A stretch of DNA of 64,000 nt, taken from NCBI RefSeq assembly GCF_026672425.1, contig NZ_JAPPRC010000003.1, positions 536,001-600,000 on the forward strand. Direction: 5' to 3'. Positions within the stretch are counted from its first letter, which is position 1. The number at the start of each line of letters is the position of its first letter. The notes beneath the pieces were generated by a model. The model was not told the origin of the DNA and did not search any database. It saw nothing but the letters and a program-made list of their open reading frames with translations. Made by a program: the position numbers and the translations under genes. This DNA is from Pannonibacter sp. SL95 (GTDB lineage Bacteria; Pseudomonadota; Alphaproteobacteria; Rhizobiales; Stappiaceae). This document shows, piece after piece, positions 34,087 through 44,509 of this stretch.

Positions 34087-35358
34087 ATGACGATGAAGCG
34101 GAGTGTTCAGACAGCCGGGCTTGGGCTGGTTCTTGGGCTGGGGCTGATGCCCGTGGCGGGAGAGGCCATGGCACAATCCTGCACGCAGAAGATCGGCGCG
34201 GTGCTGCCGATCTCGGTCGACTGGGGCCGTCCCATCGCCGAGACGGCGAAATTCGTGGTCGAGCAGGTCAATTCCGCCGGCGGCGTTGCCGGCTGCAACA
34301 TCGAGCTGGTGTTGCGCGATGACCAGACCGATCCGAAGGTGGGCGTGGACGCGGCCAAGGCGCTTGTCGACATCGACCAGGTGCCGGTGCTGCTCGGATC
34401 GGTGTCGAGCGGTGTCTCCATGCCGATCCTGACCTCGGTGACCGTGCCGGGCAAGGTGATGCAGATGTCCTGCTGCTCGTCCTCGACCGCCTTCACCAAG
34501 CTCGCCGAACAGGGCAAGACCGAAGGCCTGTGGTTCCGCACCTTCGCCACCTCGCGCGTGCAGGCGGCCGTCGGGGCGATGGTCGCGCGCGACAAGGGCT
34601 ACAAGTCGGTCGCCATCCTCTACAAGAACGATGACTGGGGCCAGGACATCGGCAAGATCGTTGCCGCCAACCTGGAGAAGCTCGGCATCAAGGTGACCGC
34701 GCAGGTGGCGCTGAACGACGCCCAGCCCTCCTACCGGGCGGAAGTGACCGAAGCGCTGGCCGGCCAGCCGGAAGCGGTCTACCTGGCGCTTTACCCGACC
34801 GAAGGCACGGCGGCCGTGCGCGAGTGGCTGTCGCTTGGCGGCACGCAGAACATGATCATGGCCAACTCGCTGAAATCCGACGACTTCCGCAAGAATGTCG
34901 GCATCGAGTATCTCGGCAATGCGGTGGGCACCGACACGTCCTCGCCGCGCACGCCTTCCGCAGAAGCCTTCGTGACGCGCTATGTCGAGAAGTTCGGCAG
35001 CCAGCCGAACGGCCCGGGCCTCGCCAACAGCTATGACGCGACCATGATCGCGCTCCTGGCGATGCAGGCGGCCGGCAAGGACGCCAAGGGACCGCAGATT
35101 GCCGCGATGGTGGCCAAGGTGACCGATCCCAAGGGCACGCCGGTGACGGCGGACGCGGCCGGCTTTGCCGAAGCCGCCAAGATCCTCGCGGGCGGCGGCA
35201 CCGTGCTCTACCAGGGCGCGACCGGCAACGTGAAGTTCGATGCCAACGGTGACGTCTCGGCACCGGCCGTGGTGTGGAGCTTCACCAGCGAGGGCACCAA
35301 GGAAGACACCTACATTCCGCTGGAAGAGGTGGATGCGTTCGTTGCCTCGATGAAATAG
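34087..35358 (+). CDS. Periplasmic branched-chain-type substrate-binding protein
   Basis: 423 residues with a Sec signal peptide (LGLVLGLGLMPVAGEAMAQ, cleavage near 30). It is a type I periplasmic binding fold of the Leu/Ile/Val/amide family: IGAVLPISVDWGRPIAETAKF, QTDPKVGVDAAKALVDIDQVPVLLGSVSSG and a central VAILYKNDDWGQD. It has a CC pair in the ligand-cleft region (MSCCSSSTAF). Last gene of the operon, followed by a strong terminator. The ligand is unknown. Confidence 0.92.
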   Translation: MTMKRSVQTAGLGLVLGLGLMPVAGEAMAQSCTQKIGAVLPISVDWGRPIAETAKFVVEQVNSAGGVAGCNIELVLRDDQTDPKVGVDAAKALVDIDQVPVLLGSVSSGVSMPILTSVTVPGKVMQMSCCSSSTAFTKLAEQGKTEGLWFRTFATSRVQAAVGAMVARDKGYKSVAILYKNDDWGQDIGKIVAANLEKLGIKVTAQVALNDAQPSYRAEVTEALAGQPEAVYLALYPTEGTAAVREWLSLGGTQNMIMANSLKSDDFRKNVGIEYLGNAVGTDTSSPRTPSAEAFVTRYVEKFGSQPNGPGLANSYDATMIALLAMQAAGKDAKGPQIAAMVAKVTDPKGTPVTADAAGFAEAAKILAGGGTVLYQGATGNVKFDANGDVSAPAVVWSFTSEGTKEDTYIPLEEVDAFVASMK

Positions 35359-35380
35359 GCAGTCCGACAGGCCATGACAC

Positions 35381-35415
35381 ACGGCCGCCCCCGGGCAAGA
35401 GGGGGCGGCCGTTTG
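35381..35415 (+). terminator. Intrinsic terminator of the Liv operon
   Basis: Perfect 12-base stem ACGGCCGCCCCC / GGGGGCGGCCGT (35381-35392 and 35401-35412) with an eight-base loop and a short T tract. Confidence 0.88.
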
Positions 35416-35474
35416 CGTTCCGGCGGCAGGGTCAAGGGGTGCTGCCGGAGCGATGCTGCGATGGCGGCGAGGCC

Positions 35475-35627
35475 TCAGGGGCCCTTGCGGACGGGGCGGC
35501 CGTCGCGGAGGCCAATATCCTGCTGCAGATCGACCGATAAGTTCCTTGTATCGATCGCGCGGAGCCGTTCGCCCCGTCCGGCGTCGTCCAAGGTGCGGTG
35601 TGGTTTGGTGAACATGGCTCTGAACAT
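35475..35627 (-). CDS. DUF1127-like small protein
   Basis: 50 residues from ATG 35627, preceded by CGGAG. The C-terminal part (NLSVDLQQDIGLRDGRPV) matches the (L)xDIGLxR(G) signature of DUF1127/YjiS-like small basic proteins of Alphaproteobacteria. DUF1127-type genes are often paired with GcvA-type LysR regulators, as here (divergent from 35770). The exact role is unknown; some members have RNA-binding or phosphate/stress roles. Confidence 0.62.
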   Translation of the reverse strand: MFRAMFTKPHRTLDDAGRGERLRAIDTRNLSVDLQQDIGLRDGRPVRKGP

Positions 35628-35769
35628 TGAGAAAACTCCGTTTTTCCAGAGATATACGGCAAGGCTTGTCATGGGAGAGGTTTTCGTGCTGCTATGTCTG
35701 CAGCGAACTTAGTCCGCAAACCGGGGTGAAAACCAATCAAACGACCAATCAGAGGCATAAGGTGGCTTA

Positions 35770-36663
35770 ATGGCTGATCTGCCCCCGCTAGCAGCGCTGC
35801 GCGTCTTCGAAGCCGCCGCGCGGCGCGGCAATTTCACCCGCGCGGCCGAGGAATTGGGCATGACCCAGGCTGCGGTGAGTTATCAGATCAAGCTGCTTGA
35901 GGAGCGCAGCGGCGGTCCGTTGTTTCGGCGGGCGGCGCGGCACGTTGAGCTGACCGACCTTGGCCGGCAGCTGGCGCCGGCAGTGCGTGAGGCTTTCGAG
36001 CTGATCCGAGATGCCTTTGCCGGGGTCCGTGCGCAAGCAGAAGGCTCACTGATCATCAGCTGTGTGCCCACCTTCGCCACACAGTGGCTTGCCCGGCATC
36101 TGGGCACGTTCCAGCTGTTTCATCCCAAACTGGCGGTGCGGGTCGACACGTCCGGGCAAGTGGTCGATTTTTCACAAGACACCGCCGATATCGGCATTCG
36201 ATCTGGAAAAGGCCATTGGCCGGGGCTGACGAGCCATCTCCTGCTGCCCGCGAGTTTCACGCCGATGCTGCATCCCGATCTTGTGGCCAGCCTCGGCGGA
36301 GTGCGCGAGCCAGCCGACCTGCTCAAGCTGAAAATCATCGATCCCTCCGACCCATGGTGGCCATTGTGGTTCGATGCGGCGGGCGTTCCCTGCACGGATC
36401 TTGATACGCGGACCCAGACCCGGCTTGGGGCGCAGATCCTGGAAGCGAATGCAGCGGCTGCAGGCCAGGGGGTCGCGATCCTGACGCCCTGGTTCTATCG
36501 CGACGAAATCGAGCGAGGCCGACTCGTTCAACCATTCCCGCTGACCTGCGACGACGGCAGCGGCTACTGGCTGTGTTATCCTCCGGCGCGGCGCAACAGC
36601 CCCAAGATCAAGGCGTTCCGGCAATGGATCGTGGGAATGTTACAGGCGGAGATGGCCGACTGA
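35770..36663 (+). CDS. GcvA-type LysR transcriptional regulator
   Basis: 297 residues. N-terminal winged helix-turn-helix (PPLAALRVFEAAARRGNFTRAAEELGMTQAAVSYQIKLLE) and a type II periplasmic-like effector domain from about 92, with GRLVQPFPLTCDDGSGYWLCYP near the end. GcvA-like members often control small neighbouring genes; here the DUF1127-like gene lies divergent with a 142-base shared promoter region. It is convergent with the phosphatase at 36677. Confidence 0.92.
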   Translation: MADLPPLAALRVFEAAARRGNFTRAAEELGMTQAAVSYQIKLLEERSGGPLFRRAARHVELTDLGRQLAPAVREAFELIRDAFAGVRAQAEGSLIISCVPTFATQWLARHLGTFQLFHPKLAVRVDTSGQVVDFSQDTADIGIRSGKGHWPGLTSHLLLPASFTPMLHPDLVASLGGVREPADLLKLKIIDPSDPWWPLWFDAAGVPCTDLDTRTQTRLGAQILEANAAAAGQGVAILTPWFYRDEIERGRLVQPFPLTCDDGSGYWLCYPPARRNSPKIKAFRQWIVGMLQAEMAD

Positions 36664-36676
36664 TGCTGGTGTCGCC

Positions 36677-37246
36677 TTACCCAAGGGTTTCTCGGGCAAC
36701 GACGCGTGAACCGGACGTCTTTTCTCGCGTGATCAGGACGAGCTCGCCGCTCGCCGGAACAACACCGGTCAGTGCGGTGATGTTGACCTGATGCGTGACG
36801 AGAAGCAGTGGTCCTGGATCTGATCGCGCGGTCAGCCACGCGTCAAGTTGCCGGGTCTGGTCACTCGCCTGGCTGCGGTCGGAAAAGAACGAATTCAGCA
36901 CCGGCAGTTCCTGGACCGGGCCAAGCTCCAAAAGCCGCGCCGTTTCCAGGCAGCGACACCATTGGCTGGAGTAGACGGCTGCCTTGTTCAGTCCGAACTG
37001 GCGCAGGTTGGCGCCGATTGTTCTGGCCTGCGCGCGGCCTGCGTCGGACAGATTGCGCTGCGTGCTGCAATCGCCGAGGCGGAAATTGTCCGGGTCCCCG
37101 GTACCCGGAGCCAGTGCGTGTCTGAAGAGGCCAACCACCTCGCCCCTGCGGAGCCGTTCCAGCCAGGGCGGTGGTAGCTGCGCGGCAGCGGGCCCAATTG
37201 CAAAGGCGAAGGGCAGGGCGAGCAAGGTTCGTCGTGTCAGCGGCAT
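36677..37246 (-). CDS. Exported histidine phosphatase family protein
   Basis: 189 residues with a twin-Arg-like signal (LTRRTLLALPFAFAIGPAAA). The phosphatase core shows the catalytic His in GLFRHALAPGTGDP, the second Arg in SSQWCRCLETARLL and the second His in LLLVTHQVNITALTG. It would act in the periplasm on phosphomonoesters. No operon partner is seen. The specific substrate is unknown. Confidence 0.87.
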   Translation of the reverse strand: MPLTRRTLLALPFAFAIGPAAAQLPPPWLERLRRGEVVGLFRHALAPGTGDPDNFRLGDCSTQRNLSDAGRAQARTIGANLRQFGLNKAAVYSSQWCRCLETARLLELGPVQELPVLNSFFSDRSQASDQTRQLDAWLTARSDPGPLLLVTHQVNITALTGVVPASGELVLITREKTSGSRVVARETLG

Positions 37247-37731
37247 GGTCGGGTTCGCTCAATTGGTCACGCTCGGCCTTTGACGCGCGGTGCGGCGGCA
37301 CGGATCACCACATGAGTCGCCGGACGCCGGGAAAATGCCGGAAACGAACCAGCATGGCGTGACAGGGCAGCCGGTTCATCAGTCATCGGGCATCGTAATT
37401 TTTGCCCATGTATACTGACCGCGTTCAAAGAAACATTGAGTGTCCGAGGTAAGTCATCCCTACAAAAAGCCCTGAATTCTCAGATGTTTGCCACAGGCAG
37501 GAGAGGGGGTGAAAATGCAAAATATTGATCTTGAAGATCTTTTGGCCATTGAAGCTTGAAGTTCCAATCCCCATAAGTAATATCACTTAAGCTTGGCTCT
37601 GGCTGGAGTGCTCTTTTGTCGCGCTCCGCTAAGAGAGGAAAGAAAATCCTCCTGGGTCAGCTAAGGGGAACAAAAATGGCTGCCCGGCCGGTGACGGTCG
37701 GCAACAACAGGAAAAGTGGAAGGAGAACTCC
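37247..37731. promoter_or_regulatory. Intergenic region upstream of the first Dpp operon
   Basis: 485 bases with no convincing gene, AT-richer than average. It contains a 14-codon frame at 37515 with a ribosome site and the palindrome GATCTT-G-AAGATC (37527-37539). The real promoter of the operon at 37732 was not pinned down; the purine-rich GGAAGGAG before 37732 is its ribosome site. Confidence 0.45.
37515..37559 (+). CDS. Possible 14-residue leader peptide
   Basis: ATG 37515 preceded by GAGAGGGGGTGA encodes MQNIDLEDLLAIEA and stops at TGA 37557-37559. It lies 170 bases before the dppA-like gene. It may be a regulatory upstream peptide or chance; there is no homology to judge by. Confidence 0.25.
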   Translation: MQNIDLEDLLAIEA

Positions 37732-39333
37732 ATGAGTTTCGGTTTGATGCGGTCGGCGCTGCTGCGCCGGACGACTGCTGCTTTGCTGGCCAGTGCAGCG
37801 CTGGCGCTGACCTTCGCTCCAGCAGAGGCAAAGACCTTGCGCTGGGCCCGTGTCGGCGACGCGCTGACGCTGGATCCGCATTCGGCAAACGAGGGCCCGA
37901 CCTCGACCCTGCTGCATCACATCTACGAGACGCTGGTGACCCGCGCCATTGATGGCACGCTCCAGCCTAGTCTGGCGACCGAATGGAACATCGATCCGCT
38001 CGATCCGACGGTATGGGTGTTCAAGCTGCGTGAGGGCGTGAAGTTCCACGACGGCGCCGCGATGACTGCGGAAGACGTGGTCGCCTCGCTCGAGCGCGTC
38101 CGCAAGGAAACGTCCGACTTCAAGGGCCTGCATGCCGAAGTCGTCAGCGCGGAAGCCGATGGCGACTACACCGTCAAGGTGAAGATGAAGGGCCCGTCAC
38201 CGCTCTATGTCCAGAACCTGACCAACTTCTTCATCATGGACAAGGGCTGGATCACGGCGAATGCCGTGGAAATGCCGCAGGACCGCAAGAACGCCGAAGA
38301 GAAGTACACCGTCCGCAATTCCAACGGCACCGGCCCCTACAAGGTCGTGTCGCGTGATCCGGAAGTGCGTACTGTCCTTCAGCACTTTGATGGCCACTGG
38401 GATGCAAAGCCCGAAGTGACCGAAATCGTCTACACCCCGATCAAGGAAGCTGCGACCCGCGTCGCTGCCCTGCTGTCGGGTGAGGTCGACTTTGTCCAGG
38501 ACGTGCCGGTGCAGGACATTTCGCGCCTGCAGAGCACGGCTGGCGTCGCCGTCACCACCGGCCCGGAAAACCGCTCGATCTTCTTCGGTTATGATCAGGG
38601 CTCCGACAAGCTGCGCTCGGCCAACACGCCGGACAACCCCTTCAAGAAGCCGCAGGTGCGTGAGGCGCTTCACCTCGCCATGGACCGCGATGCGATCATG
38701 AAGGTCGTGATGCGTGGTCAGTCTCTGCCGGCCGGCGTCGCCATGCCGCCGTTCGTGAGCGGCTGGACGCCGGAACTCGATGCCTATTCGAAACCGGATT
38801 ACGACAAGGCCAAGGCCCTGCTCGCCGAAGCCGGCTATCCGGAAGGCTTCTCGGTTGACCTCAACTGCCCGAACGACCGCTACCTGAATGACGAGGCCAT
38901 CTGCCAGGCCTATGTCGGCATGCTCGGCCGCATCGGCATCAAGGCCAACCTGGTGTCGCAGTCGCGCACGCTGCACTTCCCGCTGATCCAGAAGTTCGAG
39001 ACCGACTTCTATCTGCTCGGCTGGGGCGTTCCGACCTTCGACAGCGCCTATGTGTTCGACTTCCTGATCCACTCGCCGGAAGGCGCGCGTGGTGGCTGGA
39101 ACGCGACCAAGTACCTGAACCCGGAAGTCGATGCGATGATCAAGTCGCTGGCGACCGAGATCGACAGCAACGCCCGCAACGCCAATGTCGCCAAGATCTG
39201 GGATCAGGTGCAGAAGGACCGCGTGCTGCTGCCGGTGCACAACCAGCTGCTGGCTTATGCGACGCGCGACAACATCAGCATCGCCGTGCATCCGGAAAAC
39301 CAGCCGAAGCTGACGACCGTCAAGTTCAAGTAA
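37732..39333 (+). CDS. Family 5 (dipeptide/oligopeptide-type) substrate-binding protein
   Basis: 533 residues with a Sec signal (TTAALLASAALALTFAPAEAK). The family 5 pattern begins at LRWARVGDALTLDPHSANEGPTSTLLHHIYETLV and includes WVFKLREGVKFHDGAAMTAEDVVASLERV. The C-terminal domain shows YNKAKALLAEAGYP-type sequence. It delivers substrate to the permeases at 39401/40513. A hairpin after the stop probably makes it more abundant than the downstream genes. Confidence 0.93.
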   Translation: MSFGLMRSALLRRTTAALLASAALALTFAPAEAKTLRWARVGDALTLDPHSANEGPTSTLLHHIYETLVTRAIDGTLQPSLATEWNIDPLDPTVWVFKLREGVKFHDGAAMTAEDVVASLERVRKETSDFKGLHAEVVSAEADGDYTVKVKMKGPSPLYVQNLTNFFIMDKGWITANAVEMPQDRKNAEEKYTVRNSNGTGPYKVVSRDPEVRTVLQHFDGHWDAKPEVTEIVYTPIKEAATRVAALLSGEVDFVQDVPVQDISRLQSTAGVAVTTGPENRSIFFGYDQGSDKLRSANTPDNPFKKPQVREALHLAMDRDAIMKVVMRGQSLPAGVAMPPFVSGWTPELDAYSKPDYDKAKALLAEAGYPEGFSVDLNCPNDRYLNDEAICQAYVGMLGRIGIKANLVSQSRTLHFPLIQKFETDFYLLGWGVPTFDSAYVFDFLIHSPEGARGGWNATKYLNPEVDAMIKSLATEIDSNARNANVAKIWDQVQKDRVLLPVHNQLLAYATRDNISIAVHPENQPKLTTVKFK

Positions 39334-39349
39334 TCTTGACCTGAACGAT

Positions 39350-39387
39350 GCCGGAGCCCCACGCAGAAGGGGGCTCCGGCTGCTTTT
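39350..39387 (+). terminator. Attenuating hairpin between binding protein and permease genes
   Basis: GCCGGAGCCCC / GGGGCTCCGGC stem (39350-39380) with TGCTTTT downstream. Its position between binding-protein and permease genes suggests partial termination, which sets the binding protein in excess. Confidence 0.7.
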
Positions 39388-39400
39388 CCGGGGACTCACC

Positions 39401-40384
39401 ATGATTGCATTCATTCTGAGGCGGCTGGTTCAGTCCGTCCTCGTGATGCTCGTCGTCTCACTGGTTTCCTTCACGATGTTCCGCTACGTCGGCGATCCGA
39501 TTGCCGCGATCGTCGGTCAGGAAACCACCATCGCCGACCGCGAGGCACTGCGCGAACAGCTTGGCCTCAATGACCCTGTCCTGGTGCAGTTCCTCGACTT
39601 CATCGGCCGGGCCGTGCAGGGAGACTTTGGCATCTCCTACCGGCTGCAGCAGCCGGTGATGGAGCTGATCCTGTCGCGGCTGCCTGCCACGCTGGAGCTG
39701 GCGCTTGTGTCAGGTGTTGTCGCGTTTGTGGCTGGCGTGGCGCTTGGTGTTTATACCGCGCTGAACCGGCGCGGCGTGGTTTCGGCCACGATCATGTCGA
39801 CGTCCCTGATCGGCGTATCGCTGCCGACATTCCTCATCGGCGTGCTGCTGATCTGGATGTTCGCAGTCGAACTGCAGTGGCTGCCAAGCTTCGGACGGGG
39901 CGAGACCGTGACGGTTGGCGGCTGGACAACAGGGTTCCTGACGGATTCCGGCCGGGCCTCGCTCGTGCTGCCGGTGATCACGTTGGGCCTTTATCAGATG
40001 ACCCTGATCATGCGCCTGGTGCGGGCCGAAATGCTGGAAGTGCTGCGCACGGACTATATCAAGTTTGCGCGGGCCCGCGGGCTCAGCAATCGCGCCGTCA
40101 ACTTCGGTCATGCGCTCAAGAATACGCTGGTTCCGGTGATCACCATCGCCGGCCTGCAGCTCGGCTCGATCATCGCCTTTGCCATCATCACCGAGACGGT
40201 GTTCCAGTGGCCGGGGGTTGGCGCATTGTTCATCAATTCCGTGCAATTCGTCGATGTACCGGTGATGGCCGCCTATCTGCTGCTGATCTCCTTCATCTTC
40301 GTGGTGATCAACCTCATCGTCGACCTGCTCTACTACGTTGTTGATCCCCGGCTGCGCATCGACCGCGCGTCGGCGCGTCACTGA
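39401..40384 (+). CDS. Dpp-type ABC importer permease (DppB-like)
   Basis: 327 residues, six membrane segments. The typical start MIAFILRRLVQSVLVMLVVSLVSFTMFRYVGDP, the EAA-type coupling loop (MLEVLRTDYIKFARARGLSNRAV) and the end DLLYYVVDPRLRI all fit DppB/OppB. It forms the channel with the protein at 40513. Confidence 0.92.
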   Translation: MIAFILRRLVQSVLVMLVVSLVSFTMFRYVGDPIAAIVGQETTIADREALREQLGLNDPVLVQFLDFIGRAVQGDFGISYRLQQPVMELILSRLPATLELALVSGVVAFVAGVALGVYTALNRRGVVSATIMSTSLIGVSLPTFLIGVLLIWMFAVELQWLPSFGRGETVTVGGWTTGFLTDSGRASLVLPVITLGLYQMTLIMRLVRAEMLEVLRTDYIKFARARGLSNRAVNFGHALKNTLVPVITIAGLQLGSIIAFAIITETVFQWPGVGALFINSVQFVDVPVMAAYLLLISFIFVVINLIVDLLYYVVDPRLRIDRASARH

Positions 40385-40399
40385 GACGAGGCCGACGTC

Positions 40400-40516
40400 A
40401 TGGACAGCAGCGCAAAAGCCACCCTTCAGATCCCGTTTTCCAGCGATGCCCGCCCGCCACGCCTTGCCGTGCAGCCGGTGCCGGCCCCGGTCGCTCCGTT
40501 GGGAGAAACCAGATGA
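40400..40516 (+). CDS. Possible 38-residue small protein between permease genes
   Basis: ATG 40400 to TGA 40516, Pro/Ala-rich (LAVQPVPAPVAPLGETR), with its stop overlapping the next start as ATGA. It may provide translational coupling for the second permease, or be a detached N-terminal extension of it. No family is recognised and its reality is uncertain. Confidence 0.3.
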   Translation: MDSSAKATLQIPFSSDARPPRLAVQPVPAPVAPLGETR

Positions 40517-41427
40517 ACGCCCTCGCTCGTGCCTGGGATAGCGACATCGCCTATTCCTTTCGCCGCTCGCCCGTCGCCATTCTGGCGACGGTGGTGGCTC
40601 TGGCCATTATCCTGCCCGCGATCTTCGCTCCCTGGATCGCGCCCTATGATCCCTTCAATCCCGCCAGCCTGAACCTGATGGACGGGTTCACGCCACCGGG
40701 CGAACCCAATGCCTTCACCGGCAATGTGTTCCTGCTGGGAACGGACAATCAGGGCCGCGACATTCTCTCTGCCATCCTCTATGGCGCGCGTATCTCGCTG
40801 TTCGTCGGGTTTTCGGCGGTTCTGTTCGGCATGATCCTTGGCATCGGCCTTGGCCTCATGGCGGGCTGGCGCGGCGGCTGGGTCGACAGCCTGTTGATGC
40901 GCATCGCCGATGTGCAGATGTCCTTCCCCTCGATCCTGATCGCGCTGCTGATCTTCGGCGTGGCTCGCGGCTTCATTCCGCAGGACATGCGCGAGGAACT
41001 GGCGATCTGGGTGCTGATCGTCTCCATCGGTCTTTCGGAGTGGGTGCCCTTCGCCCGTGTCGTGCGCGGCTCCACCATGGTGGAGAAGAACAAGGAATAT
41101 GTGCAGGCGGCACGCGTCATCGGCGTGCATCCTGCCCGTATCGTGGTCTCCCACATCCTGCCGAACGTGTTGGGGCCGGTGCTCGTGATCGCGACGATCC
41201 ATCTGGCTTTGGCGATCATTGCCGAGGCGACCCTGTCCTTCCTCGGTGTCGGCGTCCCGCCGACCCAGCCTTCGCTGGGCACGCTTATCCGCATCGGCCA
41301 GGGCTTCCTATTCTCCGGCGAATGGTGGATCCTGCTGTTCCCGTCGATTGCCCTCCTGGCGCTGGCGCTCTCGGTCAACCTGCTTGGTGACTGGCTGCGC
41401 GACGCGCTCAACCCGCGCCTGAGGTGA
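40513..41427 (+). CDS. Dpp-type ABC importer permease (DppC-like)
   Basis: 304 residues, six membrane segments. DppC features: FAPWIAPYDPFNP, LGTDNQGRDILSAILYGARISL, the coupling loop EYVQAARVIGVHPARIVVSHILPN and the end NLLGDWLRDALNPRLR. It is the partner of the DppB-like protein and lies four bases before the ATPase gene. Confidence 0.92.
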   Translation: MNALARAWDSDIAYSFRRSPVAILATVVALAIILPAIFAPWIAPYDPFNPASLNLMDGFTPPGEPNAFTGNVFLLGTDNQGRDILSAILYGARISLFVGFSAVLFGMILGIGLGLMAGWRGGWVDSLLMRIADVQMSFPSILIALLIFGVARGFIPQDMREELAIWVLIVSIGLSEWVPFARVVRGSTMVEKNKEYVQAARVIGVHPARIVVSHILPNVLGPVLVIATIHLALAIIAEATLSFLGVGVPPTQPSLGTLIRIGQGFLFSGEWWILLFPSIALLALALSVNLLGDWLRDALNPRLR

Positions 41428-41430
41428 GCC

Positions 41431-42406
41431 ATGGCTGACGTTCTCCTGTCCGTCCGCGATCTGGTCGTGGAGTTTCCCACCCGTCGCGGCACCCTGACCG
41501 CCATCAACAAGGTCTCCTTCGACATCCATGCCGGCGAAGTCCTCGGCGTCGTGGGTGAGTCCGGGGCTGGCAAGTCGCTGACCGGCGCGGCCATCATCGG
41601 TCTGCTTGAGCCACCAGGCCGGATTGCCGGCGGCGAGATCCGCCTGAAGGGCGAGCGGATTGACAACCTGCCGCCCGAGGGGCTGCGCAAGATCCGCGGC
41701 CGCCGCATCGGCATGGTCTTCCAGGATCCGCTGACCAGCCTCAATCCGCTCTACACCATCGCGCAGCAGCTGACGGAGACCATCCTGACGCATATGCCGG
41801 TGTCCAAGGCCGAGGCGCGCCAGCGGGCGATTGCCCTGCTTGACCGCGTCGGCATTCCGGCTGCGGCCCGGCGCATCGACGACTACCCGCATCACTTCTC
41901 CGGCGGCATGCGCCAGCGCGTGGTGATTGCGCTGGCCCTGGCGGCCGAGCCGGAACTCGTCATCGCCGACGAGCCGACAACGGCGCTGGACGTGTCGGTG
42001 CAGGCGCAGATCATTGATCTCATCAAGGAGATCTGCAGCGAGCGCGGCGCGGCCGTCATGCTGATCACGCACGACATGGGCGTCATCGCCGAGACGGCCG
42101 ACCGGGTAGCGGTGCTCTACGCCGGACGCCTCGCCGAGATCGGCCCGGTGCATGACGTGATCACGCGCGCCGAGCATCCCTACACCCGTGGCCTGATGGG
42201 CTCGATCCCAACCCTGACGCAGGAGAGCGACCGGCTGGTGCAGATCCCGGGTGCGATGCCGCGTCTCACGTCGATCCCGAAGGGCTGCGCCTTCAACCCG
42301 CGCTGCGGTGACGCCTTCGGCCGTTGTTACACGGAGCGGCCAGACCCCATCGACCGCCCCGGCGGACGGCAGGTGGCCTGCTGGCTGTACAAGAAGGAGA
42401 TGAGCC

Positions 42407-42414
<8 letters not shown>
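41431..42414 (+). CDS. Dpp-type ABC importer ATPase (DppD-like)
   Basis: 327 residues. Walker A GESGAGKSLTGAAI, signature HFSGGMRQRVVIALAL, Walker B LVIADEPTTALDV, and the oligopeptide-type C-terminal Cys-rich segment (GCAFNPRCGDAFGRCYTERP), which in this family may bind an iron-sulfur cluster. It overlaps the DppF-like start by eight bases. Confidence 0.92.
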
Positions 42415-43396
<982 letters not shown>

Positions 43397-43419
43397 CCGG
43401 TCGCGGATCGCTGAACGCG

Positions 43420-43458
43420 AAAGGCCCCGCCGGGCGAACCGGCGGGGCCTTTTTCTTT
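43420..43458 (+). terminator. Intrinsic terminator of the first Dpp operon
   Basis: AAAGGCCCCGCCGG pairs with CCGGCGGGGCCTTT (loop GCGAA), followed by TTCTTT, 24 bases after the dppF-like stop. Confidence 0.9.
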
Positions 43459-43548
43459 GAACGAAGCGGTATCCAGTGTTCGATGCGGCACTACGCCTTG
43501 GCCGACATGACGAGGGCGAGGGCGGTCTGTGCTGCCATGCGGCTTGCA

Positions 43549-43697
43549 CCCCTCTCCCCCCTTGAGGGGGAGATGTCTGCGTCAGCAGACAGAGGGGGGT
43601 GTGCAGCGTCGCGGCAAGGGAACAGCTTTCTTTGGATCCGAGAGGCCGATTACCCCCCTCTGCCCCCTCAAGGGGGGAGAGGGGACTGCGGCAAGGG
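43549..43697. repeat. RIME-like palindromic intergenic repeat, copy 2
   Basis: Nested palindromes related to copy 1 at 2862-3015: CCCCCCTTGAGGGGG, GTCTGCGTCAGCAGAC and CCCCCTCAAGGGGGG, with shared flanks (AGGGGGG, CTGCGGCAAG). The order of the hairpins is reversed relative to copy 1. The region 43459-43721 is otherwise empty. Confidence 0.75.
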
Positions 43698-43721
43698 AGG
43701 GCCTTCTGGACAGATCAGCTG

Positions 43722-44498
43722 TCAGTGGCTGCGGGTGGCGCCGCCGTCGATGCGGATCATGCTGCCGGTGACATATCCGGCCCGTTCCGAGGCGAGGAAG
43801 GCGACCATGTCGGCGAATTCCTCCGGCCGGCCGTAACGGCCCATCGGGATCGACTCGGCCGAGGCCTTCGCAGTTTCCTCAACGGTCTTGCCGCTGCGCT
43901 TGGCGGCGGCAGCGTCCAGTTCGTCGATGCGGGTGGTGTGGATGCGGCCGGGCAGCACCACGTTGACGGTGACGCCGTCGCGGGCAACCTCGGACGCCAG
44001 CGTCTTCGACCAGCCGACGACAGCGGAGCGGATGCCGTTCGACAGCGCCAGATTGGGGATCGGCAGTTCGACGCCCGACGAGGCAATGGTGATGACGCGG
44101 CCCCACTTCTTCGCCTGCATCGCCGGGATCAGCCGGCCGCTCAGGTGAAAGAGGTTGGCGGCCATCGCCTCGAACTGGGCGATCCAGAGGGCGCGGTCGG
44201 TGGTGAGTGCGGGGCCCGGGGGCGGGCCGCCGATGTTGTTGACGAGGATGTCAACGCCGCCGTCCGCGAGCAGCTTGTCGAGCGCCGCGTCGATGGCGGC
44301 AAGGTTGGTCAGGTCAAGCGGCAGGGCGGTGACCTTCGCGCCGGGCAGGGCCGCGGCCCATTCGTTGATGGCCGAGGCGGTGCGGGCAGCGGCGATGACA
44401 TGCGCGCCTTCACGCGCCAGCACTTCGGCAATGGCGCGGCCGAGGCCGCGGCTCGCGCCCAGCACCAGGGCGCGCTTGCCATTCAGTCCGAGATCCAT
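43722..44498 (-). CDS. SDR-family protein with altered catalytic site
   Basis: 258 residues. A Rossmann fold with GASRGLG (14-20) and VNNIGG. The catalytic Ser (140/141) is kept, but the usual YxxxK is S153-N-G-I-R157 (ALSNGIRSAVVGWSK), as in a known FabG-like subgroup that lacks the standard tetrad. Reductase activity is therefore uncertain. It is the last gene of the long catabolic operon read from 54578, 11 bases after the DapA-like gene. Confidence 0.87.
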   Translation of the reverse strand: MDLGLNGKRALVLGASRGLGRAIAEVLAREGAHVIAAARTASAINEWAAALPGAKVTALPLDLTNLAAIDAALDKLLADGGVDILVNNIGGPPPGPALTTDRALWIAQFEAMAANLFHLSGRLIPAMQAKKWGRVITIASSGVELPIPNLALSNGIRSAVVGWSKTLASEVARDGVTVNVVLPGRIHTTRIDELDAAAAKRSGKTVEETAKASAESIPMGRYGRPEEFADMVAFLASERAGYVTGSMIRIDGGATRSH

Positions 44499-44509
44499 GG
44501 GAGCGTTCC

